Below are positions 52,906 through 61,422 of a stretch of 64,000 nt of DNA, piece after piece. Source of the DNA: Rhizobium sp. SL86. Lineage in GTDB: Bacteria > Pseudomonadota > Alphaproteobacteria > Rhizobiales > Rhizobiaceae. The stretch lies in contig NZ_JAPPRJ010000001.1 in the NCBI RefSeq assembly GCF_026672545.1, positions 930,001 to 994,000 of the forward strand, written 5' to 3'. The position numbers were made by a program, and so were the translations under genes. How positions within the stretch are numbered: the first letter of the stretch is position 1; each line of letters opens with the position of its first letter. The notes beneath the pieces were generated by a model that was not told the DNA's origin, searched no databases, and was given only the letters and a program-made list of their open reading frames with translations.

Positions 52906-53903
52906 TGCAGGCACAACAGGCGGGCAGCAGGAGCTTCGGACCGGAGATCTTGCGGATGGATGCGGACGCCGAAATCGAGCGGATCTGCCACTGGCTTCGC
53001 GAGACGGTGGCGAAGGATCTGCGCAAACGGGGTGCCGTGCTGGGCCTGTCGGGCGGCATCGATTCCAGCGTGACCGCAGCGCTTTGCGCACGCGCGCTCG
53101 GAGAGAAAAAGACCGTCGGCATCTTCATGCCGGAACATGATTCCGATCCGGAAAGCCTGCGGCTCGGCCAGGCGCTGGCGGCCGCCATCGGCATTGAGAC
53201 CGTTCTGGAGGATATCGGGCCGAGCCTTGCTGCTGCCGGCTGCTATACGCGCCGCGACGGGTTCATCCGCCAGGTGGTGCCGGACTTCGGTGATGGCTGG
53301 GGTTGCAAGGTGGTGCTGGAGGATGCACTTGCCGGGCGCGGCTACAATATTTCCTGGCTGGTGGTTGCCGATCCGCAAGGCGAACAGAGCCGTCACCGCA
53401 TGCCGCTCGAGGTCTATCTCGGCATGATCGCCGCCGCCAACATGAAGCAGCGGACCCGCAAGCAGATCGAATATTACCATGCGGACCGGCTGAACTTCGC
53501 CGTGGCCGGCACGCCGAACCGGCTGGAATACGACCAGGGCTTCTTCGTCAAGAACGGTGACGGTGCGGCCGACTTCAAGCCGATCGCCCATCTTTACAAA
53601 AGCCAGGTCTACCAGCTGGCGGAAGCACTCGGCGTGCCGGAGGAGATCCGCCGTCGGCCGCCGACGACCGATACCTGGTCGCTGCCGCAGGGCCAGGACG
53701 AATATTATTTCTCGCTGCCCTATCCCCTGATGGACCTCTGCCTCTACGGCCTTGACCACGGCGTTGCACGCGAAGCCGTGGCGGAAGGAACCGGGCTCAC
53801 GCCAAACCAGGTGGATGCCGTGTGGAAAAACATCGCCGCAAAACGCAAGGTGGCGGAGTATCTGCACGCCGAGCCTGTCACGATGTTTGGCCGGGCGGGT
53901 TGA
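52902..53903 (+). CDS. NAD synthase-like N-type ATP pyrophosphatase
   Basis: The 333-residue protein has the ATP pyrophosphatase loop AVLGLSGGIDSSVTAALCAR (about residue 45) and NadE-type segments (LNFAVAGTPNRLEYDQGFFV, KNGDGAADFKPIAHLYKSQV, YQLAEALGVPEEIRRRPPTT). It lacks a glutaminase domain, so the amine donor would be ammonia or another enzyme. NAD synthase converts nicotinate adenine dinucleotide to NAD. It is the third gene of an ACP/ligase cassette, which is unusual for housekeeping NadE. A role in amidating an acyl or other adenylate is possible but inferred. The stop abuts the GNAT gene on the opposite strand. Confidence 0.75.
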   Translation: MMQAQQAGSRSFGPEILRMDADAEIERICHWLRETVAKDLRKRGAVLGLSGGIDSSVTAALCARALGEKKTVGIFMPEHDSDPESLRLGQALAAAIGIETVLEDIGPSLAAAGCYTRRDGFIRQVVPDFGDGWGCKVVLEDALAGRGYNISWLVVADPQGEQSRHRMPLEVYLGMIAAANMKQRTRKQIEYYHADRLNFAVAGTPNRLEYDQGFFVKNGDGAADFKPIAHLYKSQVYQLAEALGVPEEIRRRPPTTDTWSLPQGQDEYYFSLPYPLMDLCLYGLDHGVAREAVAEGTGLTPNQVDAVWKNIAAKRKVAEYLHAEPVTMFGRAG

Positions 53904-55037
53904 TCAATCCTCAAAATGGTCGCCGATCAGGCGCATCCAGCTTTCGCCGGCGAGACCGCTCGCCAGCGCCATGCCATCGCGGAACGGCGCAAGCAGTGCC
54001 TTCTCTTTTGCATGCACCAGATAAAAGGTACGGGTGAGAAACAACGTGCGGCGGCAGATCAGGGCATTGTTCAGCCAGGGCTGGGCCGCACCGCGCACGG
54101 CCGCGCAGCCGTGCCGATGCGCATCCGCCAGCATGTCGTCGATCAGATCACCGGCCTGGTCCGGCTTGACGAGGGATTGCAGCAGCCAGGCGAAATCGTT
54201 CGGGCGACGGAAATAGGCATAGGCCGCGACCGGCTTGCCATCGCGGCCATGGGCCAGGCGGTAACAGGGCTCGCCGAAATTGCGCTTGATGGCGGCGTGC
54301 GACGAAAACCAGTCGATAGAAGTTTCATCCCAGGCCGGTCTGAGGGGGTAGAGCCTAGCGAGATCGAGCGCCGCCTTGTCGAAGGCGGCGCGGTCGGTCT
54401 CCGCAAATGTCAGGCGCCGCGGCCCTTCTTCCAGCCGCGGCCGAAACGGATCCGACATGATGCGGGCGAAGGCCGTATCTGCCAGACGGGCCAGCGGAAA
54501 CAGAAGCTGTGCCGCGCCGTGACGGTGTTTCAGCGCACCGACCGTGGCCGTTGCGGGCCGCAGCAGGCGGATCCAGTTCAGGCTGTATTGGGTATCAGGC
54601 GGAATGCCGAGCTTCTGCCACATGCGCAGAGCCTTCATATTCGCCGTTTCCGTGATCGAGATGTCCTGCGGACCGGAAAGGAAACTGCGGATCAACCGCG
54701 CACCGGCCAGCGGATGCCGGTCCGGCTCGTCGACCGTGAGCGAGCCGGCAAATGCGGCGCGCACCGATCGCCCCTCGAACGTCATCCGTTGAACGTTGAC
54801 ACCGACGAAACCGCGGATGTCGCCTTTGTCATCCACAAAGACACGGGAGGGGATTTCGGGATCATGCCAGGGATTTGCAACGTAGACCTGCCTCAAGTGT
54901 TCGATGAGCGGCAGGCTGGGCTCGGTCGCCGCGCCGCGCTTGCGGAAGGCCTTCACAAAAAGGCGACCGACCGCAGGAATATCCTGCGGCTCCAGAGGGC
55001 GGACATATGCCGCCACGTCTCCCGAGCCATCCGTCAT
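53904..55037 (-). CDS. GNAT-fold acetyltransferase-like protein
   Basis: The 377-residue protein begins VRPLEPQDIPAVGRLFVKAF, a GNAT N-terminus, with RVFVDDKGDIRGFVGVNVQR. It continues with a second acyltransferase-like half (YRLAHGRDGKPVAAYAYFRR, GDLIDDMLADAHRHGCAAVR). The two-lobed organisation suggests a tandem GNAT fold that could transfer an acyl group from ACP or CoA. No further specificity is visible. It converges on the NadE-like gene with no gap and is on the opposite strand, so it is a neighbour rather than a co-transcribed partner. Confidence 0.65.
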   Translation of the reverse strand: MTDGSGDVAAYVRPLEPQDIPAVGRLFVKAFRKRGAATEPSLPLIEHLRQVYVANPWHDPEIPSRVFVDDKGDIRGFVGVNVQRMTFEGRSVRAAFAGSLTVDEPDRHPLAGARLIRSFLSGPQDISITETANMKALRMWQKLGIPPDTQYSLNWIRLLRPATATVGALKHRHGAAQLLFPLARLADTAFARIMSDPFRPRLEEGPRRLTFAETDRAAFDKAALDLARLYPLRPAWDETSIDWFSSHAAIKRNFGEPCYRLAHGRDGKPVAAYAYFRRPNDFAWLLQSLVKPDQAGDLIDDMLADAHRHGCAAVRGAAQPWLNNALICRRTLFLTRTFYLVHAKEKALLAPFRDGMALASGLAGESWMRLIGDHFED

Positions 55038-55149
55038 CGCGCGCCCTGTTGTTCTCTCTGGCGCGCGACGATGTCACGATGGATTTAAGATTGCATTAAC
55101 CACGTCGACGCCGCCCTTGCGGATCGGGCCGGCATCGATGCTCCCGCTT

Positions 55150-55539
55150 TTACATCCAGTAGGGCGGGACGCCGTAATAGTCGTAGATCGTGCGGTCCTT
55201 GTCGCGATGCCAGCTGTCATCCTCAAGGTTCTCGTAACGCGGGGCGCCGGTGATCTGCTCTTTTGTCAGGTCGATCCGATACCCATCCATCTCTTCGTCA
55301 TAGGTCAGCTTTTCCCAGGGCAGCGGGTAATAATCATCGCCGATCCCGAGAAAGCCGCCAAAGCTCAGAACCGCGTAAGCGACCTTGCCGCCCCGCTTTT
55401 CGAGAAGCACGCGCTGGATGCTGCCGATACGGTTTCCATCGGCACCGTAGACGCTGGTTCCCTCCACCTTGTCGCTGGCAATCAGCGCATAGTTGTCCTT
55501 GACGTAGGGGTCCTGGCCCGCTTTCGGTTCATGATGCAT
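55150..55539 (-). CDS. PRC-barrel domain protein
   Basis: The 129-residue protein has a PRC-barrel with LIASDKVEGTSVYGADGNRI, SIQRVLLEKRGGKVAYAVLS and LGIGDDYYPLPWEKLTYDEE, then a tail ending in TIYDYYGVPPYWM. I start at the ATG at 55539, with AAGGAGG upstream. PRC-barrel proteins of this rhizobial type are small and of unknown role, often stress-related. A longer upstream reading to 55632 lacks a ribosome-binding site. Confidence 0.85.
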   Translation of the reverse strand: MHHEPKAGQDPYVKDNYALIASDKVEGTSVYGADGNRIGSIQRVLLEKRGGKVAYAVLSFGGFLGIGDDYYPLPWEKLTYDEEMDGYRIDLTKEQITGAPRYENLEDDSWHRDKDRTIYDYYGVPPYWM

Positions 55540-55632
55540 GAACGTACCTCCTTGTTCAGACTGTATCGGTCTGACAACCCGCGCCCCTCCCCGGCGGTTC
55601 CGAATTTTCGCCATCGGGACCGCGACAGCCAA

Positions 55633-55648
55633 TTGACGCTTACGTCAA
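55633..55648. promoter_or_regulatory. Candidate operator upstream of fadD, shared with the acyl-CoA dehydrogenase
   Basis: TTGACG (55633-55638) and CGTCAA (55643-55648) are exact inverted arms around CTTA. The first twelve bases, TTGACGCTTACG, differ by one base from the reverse-strand site at 2960-2981. It lies 110 bp upstream of fadD. A fatty-acid-responsive regulator (LiuR- or FadR-like) is a plausible binder. Confidence 0.5.
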
Positions 55649-55757
55649 AGTTATTTAGCGTGATGGAGAAATCGGTGTATACTGCCGCTACACAAAAAAC
55701 CTTGCGCGCGCGGAGTGGAGGCCTCTCGCGTAAGGATAAACAGGAGGAGCTGCCGCA

Positions 55758-57461
55758 ATGAACGATGTTTCCCATGCCAATATGCATCCGGCGGCCAAGA
55801 AGATTTGGCTGAGTTCCTATCCGCCCGCTGTGCCGGCGGAGCTGCCGCCTCTGGCGCACCGGTCGATCGGGCAGTTGTTCGAGGAAAGCTGCAGCCGTTA
55901 TGGCGATCGCACCGCCTTTTCCAGCATGGGCAAGACCCTCTCCTTCCAGGAACTGGAAGAAACCAGCCGTCGTATCGGCGTGTGGCTGCAGGCGCAGGGG
56001 CTTAACCGCGGCGACCGGGTTGCGGTGATGATGCCCAACATCCTGCAGAACCCGGTGGTGGTTTACGGCATCCTCAGATCCGGCTTCGTGGTCGTTAATG
56101 TCAATCCGCTTTATACGCCACGCGAACTGGAGCACCAGCTGAACGATTCCGGTGCCCGGGCGATCTTCGTGCTTGAAAACTTTGCGCACACCGTCCAGCA
56201 GGTTCTGCCACGCACGGAGATCAAACACGTGATCGTCGCCACCATGGGCGACATGCTGGGGCTGAAGGGGCATATCGTCAATTTCGTCGTGCGCCGGGTC
56301 AAGAAGCTCGTGCCCGCCTGGTCGATCCCCACGGCACTCACCTTCAAGAGCGTGCTCGCGGCGGGCGGCGGAAAGGCCCTGAAGCCGGTCGATATCGGGC
56401 TCGATGACATCGCCTTCCTGCAATATACGGGTGGCACGACCGGCGTTTCGAAGGGGGCGATGCTGACGCACCGCAACCTTTTGTCCAACAAGGAACAGAT
56501 GGCCGTCTGGCTGGAAAGCGCTTTCCTGAAGCGCGACCGCCCGGAACAGCTCGTTTTTCTCTGCGCGCTGCCGCTGTACCATATCTTTGCGCTGACGGTG
56601 AATTCGCTGATGGGGATCGCGATCGGCGCCCACAATGTGCTGATCGCCAATCCGCGCGACCTGCCCTCGCTTATCAAGGACATGTCGCAACACAAGATCC
56701 ACATCTTCCCAGGCCTCAACACGCTGTTCAACGCGCTGATGAACAATGCCGAGTTCCAGAAGCTTGACCATTCCTCGATGCTGATGGTCTTCGGCGGCGG
56801 CATGGCCGTCCAGCGACCGGTGGCCGAACGCTGGTACAAGATGACCGGCTGCCCGATCACCGAGGGTTATGGCCTGTCGGAAACCTCTCCGGTCGCCACC
56901 GCCAACCGCATCGATATCCCGGAATTTTCCGGCACGATCGGGCTTCCGGTGTCTTCGACCGATGTCAGCATTCGCGACGAAGACGGCAATGCGTTGCTCT
57001 ATGGCGAAGTGGGCGAGATCTGCATCCGCGGCCCCCAGGTGATGACCGGCTACTGGAAGCGCCCGGACGAGACCGCAAAGGCGATGACGGAGGACGGTTA
57101 TTTCCGCTCCGGCGACATGGGCTACATGGACGAACGCGGCTACATCAAGATCGTCGACCGCAAGAAGGACATGATCCTGGTCTCCGGCTTCAACGTCTAT
57201 CCGAACGAGGTGGAAGAGGTTGCGGCCATGCATCCGGGCGTGCTGGAATGCGCCGCCGTCGGCGTGCCGGATACCAATTCCGGCGAAGCGGTGAAGCTCT
57301 TCGTGGTCAAGAAAGACCCGAACCTGACGGAAGCCGAACTGAAAGCGCATTGCGCCGAAAACCTCACGAACTACAAACGCCCGCGCTTTATCGAATTCCG
57401 CAGCGAATTGCCCAAGACGCCGGTGGGCAAGATCCTGCGACGGGAATTGCGACCGAAGTGA
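55758..57461 (+). CDS. fadD: Long-chain fatty-acid-CoA ligase
   Basis: The 567-residue AMP-forming enzyme has the P-loop YTGGTTGVSKGAMLTHRNLL (about residue 215), EGYGLSETSPVATANRIDIP (A5), YFRSGDMGYMDERGYIKIVD (A7) and the catalytic lysine in LPKTPVGKILRRELRPK. It activates long-chain fatty acids for beta-oxidation. The start at 55758 has AGGAGGAGC upstream. A palindrome shared with the acyl-CoA dehydrogenase locus lies 110 bp upstream. Confidence 0.93.
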   Translation: MNDVSHANMHPAAKKIWLSSYPPAVPAELPPLAHRSIGQLFEESCSRYGDRTAFSSMGKTLSFQELEETSRRIGVWLQAQGLNRGDRVAVMMPNILQNPVVVYGILRSGFVVVNVNPLYTPRELEHQLNDSGARAIFVLENFAHTVQQVLPRTEIKHVIVATMGDMLGLKGHIVNFVVRRVKKLVPAWSIPTALTFKSVLAAGGGKALKPVDIGLDDIAFLQYTGGTTGVSKGAMLTHRNLLSNKEQMAVWLESAFLKRDRPEQLVFLCALPLYHIFALTVNSLMGIAIGAHNVLIANPRDLPSLIKDMSQHKIHIFPGLNTLFNALMNNAEFQKLDHSSMLMVFGGGMAVQRPVAERWYKMTGCPITEGYGLSETSPVATANRIDIPEFSGTIGLPVSSTDVSIRDEDGNALLYGEVGEICIRGPQVMTGYWKRPDETAKAMTEDGYFRSGDMGYMDERGYIKIVDRKKDMILVSGFNVYPNEVEEVAAMHPGVLECAAVGVPDTNSGEAVKLFVVKKDPNLTEAELKAHCAENLTNYKRPRFIEFRSELPKTPVGKILRRELRPK

Positions 57462-57588
57462 CGTATTCTCAATATCGTCACGAAGAGTGACCACTGCGGG
57501 ATGGACGTCCGCGGGCTGTGCCGCTAAAGGTGGACCGACGTGCCAGGCCGCCCGTGAGGGGCGGCCGCTCAGCCAGGATGTGTTCGCG

Positions 57589-58833
57589 TTGAGAGCTTTT
57601 CCACCTGCCGCCACCCGACTGGTCAGCCTGTTCGCGCTGATCGCCCTGCTTTCCGGCTGCGCGAGCCGCGCGGAGGGCGTGCTGATCCCGACCAAGGTCG
57701 AGGTGGCCGGTGCCTCGACGGTCGACATCCTGGTCGGCACGACGCGGAAGCCGTCTGACAAACCCGGTTTCCTGTTTTCCGGCGAGCGTGGCCAGGAACC
57801 GGAGGTGACGGAAATCAAGGTCTCCATCCCGCCTGACAAGAACCGTGAGATCGGCCAGGTGCAGTGGCCGCGCCGGTTGCCGCCCGATCCTGCCAAGGAA
57901 TTTGCAACGGTTGCCGTCAATCCGCTCCCACTCGCAGCGGCGCCGGCCTGGGTGAAGTCGCACCTGCCGAAAAGCCGCCGCGTGCTGATCTTCGTGCACG
58001 GCTTCAACAACCAGTACGAAGATGCCGTCTATCGTTTTGCGCAGATCGTGCATGACAGCGGGGCTGATGTTGCACCCGTCCTGTTCACCTGGCCATCGCG
58101 CGGCAGCATTTTTGCCTACAACTACGACAAGGAAAGCACCAACTATTCGCGCAATGCGCTCGAAACCATGCTGCGGCAGGCAAGCCAGGACCCGAGCATT
58201 GCGGAAGTGACGATCATGGCCCATTCGATGGGATCGTGGCTGACGATGGAAGCGCTGCGGCAGATGGCGATCCGTGATGGTCGCGTTGCGCCCAAGATCA
58301 AGAATGTCATTCTGGCTTCACCCGATCTCGATGTCGATGTCTTTGGCCAGCAGCTGGAGGAGATCGGCGAGCACAAACCGAGCATGACGCTGTTCGTCTC
58401 GCGCGACGACAGGGCGCTGCAGCTCTCCAAGCGGATTTCCGGTAATGTCGATCGCCTTGGCCAGATCGATCCGACGCAGGAGCCATACCGTTCGGAGCTG
58501 GAAAAAGCCGGCATCACGGTGCTGGACCTGACCGCACTGCGCGGTGGTGATCCGCTGAACCACGGAAAGTTCGCCGAAAGCCCGGAGGTGGTCAAACTGC
58601 TCGGCAACCGCCTGATTGCCGGACAGGCGGTGACCGATTCCACGGTTGGGCTCGGTGAGGGTCTGGGCGCGATTGCCATCGGTACCGCACAGACCGTCGG
58701 CAGCGCCGCAAGCGTTGCGGTCAGCGCTCCGATCGCCATCATCGATCCGAACACGCGGCGCAGTTATAATGAGCAGGTGGGGCGTTTTGGCCAGACGCTG
58801 GGCGGCACGATCCAGACCACGCTTGGACAGTGA
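57589..58833 (+). CDS. Lipoprotein alpha/beta-hydrolase (DUF900 type)
   Basis: The 414-residue product has a lipoprotein signal (VSLFALIALLSGCASRA; lipid-modified Cys at about 24). The hydrolase core has the oxyanion segment RVLIFVHGFNNQYEDAVYRF, the nucleophile elbow TIMAHSMGSWLTMEALRQM (serine in AHSMG) and LASPDLDVDVFGQQLEEIGE. DUF900 proteins are poorly characterised esterases or lipases. I start at a TTG at 57589, which puts a normal signal peptide at the N-terminus; a GTG at 57580 and an ATG-equivalent further up are alternatives. The C-terminus contains a Gly/Ala-rich hydrophobic segment that may contact the membrane. Confidence 0.78.
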   Translation: MRAFPPAATRLVSLFALIALLSGCASRAEGVLIPTKVEVAGASTVDILVGTTRKPSDKPGFLFSGERGQEPEVTEIKVSIPPDKNREIGQVQWPRRLPPDPAKEFATVAVNPLPLAAAPAWVKSHLPKSRRVLIFVHGFNNQYEDAVYRFAQIVHDSGADVAPVLFTWPSRGSIFAYNYDKESTNYSRNALETMLRQASQDPSIAEVTIMAHSMGSWLTMEALRQMAIRDGRVAPKIKNVILASPDLDVDVFGQQLEEIGEHKPSMTLFVSRDDRALQLSKRISGNVDRLGQIDPTQEPYRSELEKAGITVLDLTALRGGDPLNHGKFAESPEVVKLLGNRLIAGQAVTDSTVGLGEGLGAIAIGTAQTVGSAASVAVSAPIAIIDPNTRRSYNEQVGRFGQTLGGTIQTTLGQ

Positions 58834-58920
58834 GCGACGATCCTCACACTCTGTGTGCTTGATTTGACATGGAAAGCGAATAGGTTCCCTGTCATCCACA
58901 GATGACCCTTGAGGAGTGCC

Positions 58921-60543
58921 ATGCAGGCGATCGTCGAACAGCTGAAATCCACCGCTGCTGCAACCCGCGCCACCGATATCCGCGCAGCCTTTGCCGCCGA
59001 TCCTGCCCGCTTCGACACGTTCAGCGCGCGGTTCGACGACCTGTTGATGGACTACTCCAAATGCGCCGTGAACGGCGAGATCATGGCACTGCTTGAAAGG
59101 CTGTTTGCCGAAGGCGGCGTGGCGGACAAGCGCGAGGCAATGTTCTCCGGCGAGGCGATCAATTTTACCGAAAACCGCGCCGTGCTGCACACCGCGCTGC
59201 GCAACCGTTCCAATGCACCGGTGCTGGTTGACGGCAAGGATGTGATGCCGGATGTCAACGCGGTGCTTGCCGCCATGGGGGCGTTTGCCGAGAAGATCCG
59301 CTCCGGCGCGCTGAAGGGCGCCACGGACAAGCCGATCACCGATGTCGTGAATATCGGCATCGGCGGCTCGGACCTCGGCCCGGTGATGGCGACGCTGGCG
59401 CTGGCGCCTTTCCATGACGGTCCGCGCGCGCATTTCGTCTCGAATGTCGACGGCGCCCATATTGCCGATACGCTGAAGCTGCTGAACCCCGAAACGACGC
59501 TTTTCATCATTGCCTCGAAAACCTTCACCACCATCGAGACGATGACGAATGCGGCAACCGCCCGCACCTTCATCGCCGGCAAGCTCGGTGAAGATGCCGT
59601 CAAGCATCATTTCGCCGCCGTCTCCACCGCCCTCGACAAGGTTGCCGCCTTCGGCATCGAGAGCGACCGGATCTTTGGCTTCTGGGACTGGGTCGGCGGC
59701 CGTTATTCCATCTGGTCGGCGATCGGCCTGCCGCTGATGCTGGCGATCGGGCCGGAGAACTTCGGCAAGTTCCTGGATGGCGCGCATGCCATGGACACGC
59801 ATTTCCGCACCGCTCCGCTGCGCGAAAACCTGCCAGCCCTGCTCGGCCTGATCGGTTATTACCATCGCAACGTCTTGGGTTATCCGTCGCGCGCGATCCT
59901 GCCCTATGATCAACGTCTGTCGCGTTTCCCTGCCTATCTGCAGCAGCTCGACATGGAATCGAACGGCAAGGGTGTGACGATCGACGGCACGCCCGTCGAG
60001 GGCAATTCCGGCCCCGTCGTCTGGGGCGAACCCGGCACCAACGGCCAGCACGCCTTCTACCAGCTGATCCACCAGGGCACGAGTGTGATCCCGGCGGAGT
60101 TCATGATCGCCGCCAAGGGATTTGAGCCAGAACTTCGCCACCAGCACGAGCTTCTGATCGCCAATTGCCTGGCCCAGTCCGCAGCTCTGATGAAGGGCCG
60201 CACGCTGGCCGAAGCGAAAGCACAGCTTCTGAAGGCCGGCATGGATGAGGCGAAGGCGGATCACATCGCGCCGCACCGCGTGTTCACCGGCAACCGCCCG
60301 TCGATCACCTTCGTCTATGACCAGCTGACGCCGTTTGCGCTCGGCCGCCTGATCGCGCTCTACGAGCATCGCGTCTTCGTCGAAGGCGTGCTGTTCCGCA
60401 TCAACTCCTTCGACCAGTGGGGCGTGGAGCTTGGCAAGGAACTGGCAACCGGCCTGTTGCCGGTGGTCGAAGGCAAGGTCGGCACTGACGGCCAGGACGT
60501 GTCGACGGCGGGTCTGGTCAAGGCGCTGCGCGCCTCGGCCTGA
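58921..60543 (+). CDS. pgi: Glucose-6-phosphate isomerase
   Basis: The 540-residue enzyme interconverts glucose- and fructose-6-phosphate. Signatures are [55 protein letters not shown] and [13 protein letters not shown] (C-terminal signature with the catalytic region). The start at 58921 has GAGGAG upstream. A terminator-like hairpin follows the stop. A partial carbohydrate kinase gene nearby suggests a local sugar-metabolism group. Confidence 0.96.
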   Translation: MQAIVEQLKSTAAATRATDIRAAFAADPARFDTFSARFDDLLMDYSKCAVNGEIMALLERLFAEGGVADKREAMFSGEAINFTENRAVLHTALRNRSNAPVLVDGKDVMPDVNAVLAAMGAFAEKIRSGALKGATDKPITDVVNIGIGGSDLGPVMATLALAPFHDGPRAHFVSNVDGAHIADTLKLLNPETTLFIIASKTFTTIETMTNAATARTFIAGKLGEDAVKHHFAAVSTALDKVAAFGIESDRIFGFWDWVGGRYSIWSAIGLPLMLAIGPENFGKFLDGAHAMDTHFRTAPLRENLPALLGLIGYYHRNVLGYPSRAILPYDQRLSRFPAYLQQLDMESNGKGVTIDGTPVEGNSGPVVWGEPGTNGQHAFYQLIHQGTSVIPAEFMIAAKGFEPELRHQHELLIANCLAQSAALMKGRTLAEAKAQLLKAGMDEAKADHIAPHRVFTGNRPSITFVYDQLTPFALGRLIALYEHRVFVEGVLFRINSFDQWGVELGKELATGLLPVVEGKVGTDGQDVSTAGLVKALRASA

Positions 60544-60574
60544 GCGGACTGCCAACACGGGACCAACAAAAGCG

Positions 60575-60604
60575 CGCCCGTGCCCCCTGCACGGGCGTTC
60601 TGGT
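60575..60604 (+). terminator. Terminator-like hairpin after pgi
   Basis: CGCCCGTGC (60575-60583) pairs perfectly with GCACGGGCG (60589-60597) around CCCCT, followed by TTCTGGTTTT. The tail has few T residues, so termination is likely but not certain. Confidence 0.6.
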
Positions 60605-60626
60605 TTTGACAGGAGCAATGGGCGAC

Positions 60627-61350
60627 ATGAGCGGACAATCAGTGGCACTGGTCACGGGGGCAGCCAAGGGTATCGGCGCAGCCATTGCGCTGCGGCTGGC
60701 ACAGGCGGGCTTTGCCGTCATTGCGTGCGACATCGAAGACTGCGCGGAAACCCGCGGGCGCATTGAGGAGACAGGCAGCGAGGTTCTCTCTCCAGGCGGA
60801 TATCGCAGCTGAGGGCGCCTTTGCGCGGATGTTCGACCGTGCCGAAGAGCGGTTCGGCGGCGTCGATGTTCTTGTCAACAATGCCGGCATCATGATCCGC
60901 AAGCCGATGATCGACATCACCGATGCGGAATTCGACCGGCAGATCGCGGTCAATCTGACCGGCACGTTCCGGGGCATGCGGGAAGCGGCGCGGCGGTTGC
61001 GCACCGGCGGGCGCATCATCAACATTTCCAGTTCGGTCGCGGCCATGCGGTCACCGAACTACAGCATCTACGCGGCCGGCAAATCCGCCGTCGAGACCAT
61101 GACCTCGGTGCTGGCCAAGGAGTTGCGCGGGCGCAACATCACGGTCAATGCCGTGGCGCCCGGCGCAACCGCCACCGACCTGTTTCTCCTCGACAAAAGC
61201 CCCGAGGCGATCGAGGCCTTTGCAAAGCTGGCGCCGCTGGAGCGGATCGGCACAACGGACGAAATTGCCGCCGTCGTGGCCTTTCTCGCGGGCCCCGAGG
61301 GCGCCTGGGTCAATGGCCAGACCATCCACGCCAATGGCGGCGTGATCTGA
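60627..61350 (+). pseudogene. Frameshifted short-chain dehydrogenase/reductase
   Basis: The N-terminal part (MSGQSVALVTGAAKGIGAAI, with the cofactor motif TGAAKGIG) is in one frame up to about 60800. The rest, LQADIAAEGAFARMFDRAEE through the catalytic YSIYAAGKSAVETMTSVLAK (Tyr-x-x-x-Lys) to the stop, is in the +1 frame. The junction lies in GTTCTCTCTCCAGG, where adding one CT dinucleotide would restore a single 242-residue reading frame. This is either a true mutation, a slippage-prone switch, or a sequencing error. The intact protein would be a normal classical SDR (3-oxoacyl reductase or sugar dehydrogenase type). I start at the ATG at 60627, which follows AGGAG. Confidence 0.82.
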
Positions 61351-61422
61351 CCATCGCCATCCAACCGGAACGACCCCGCGCTGGAAGAGGCTGCGGGGCC
61401 GCATGAGATCGGCAGCCCGCCC

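Noticed and set aside
58318..60648. A 776-codon reverse frame opposite pgi and the hydrolase
   Set aside because: It crosses two real genes, has no recognisable domain, and mirrors their composition.
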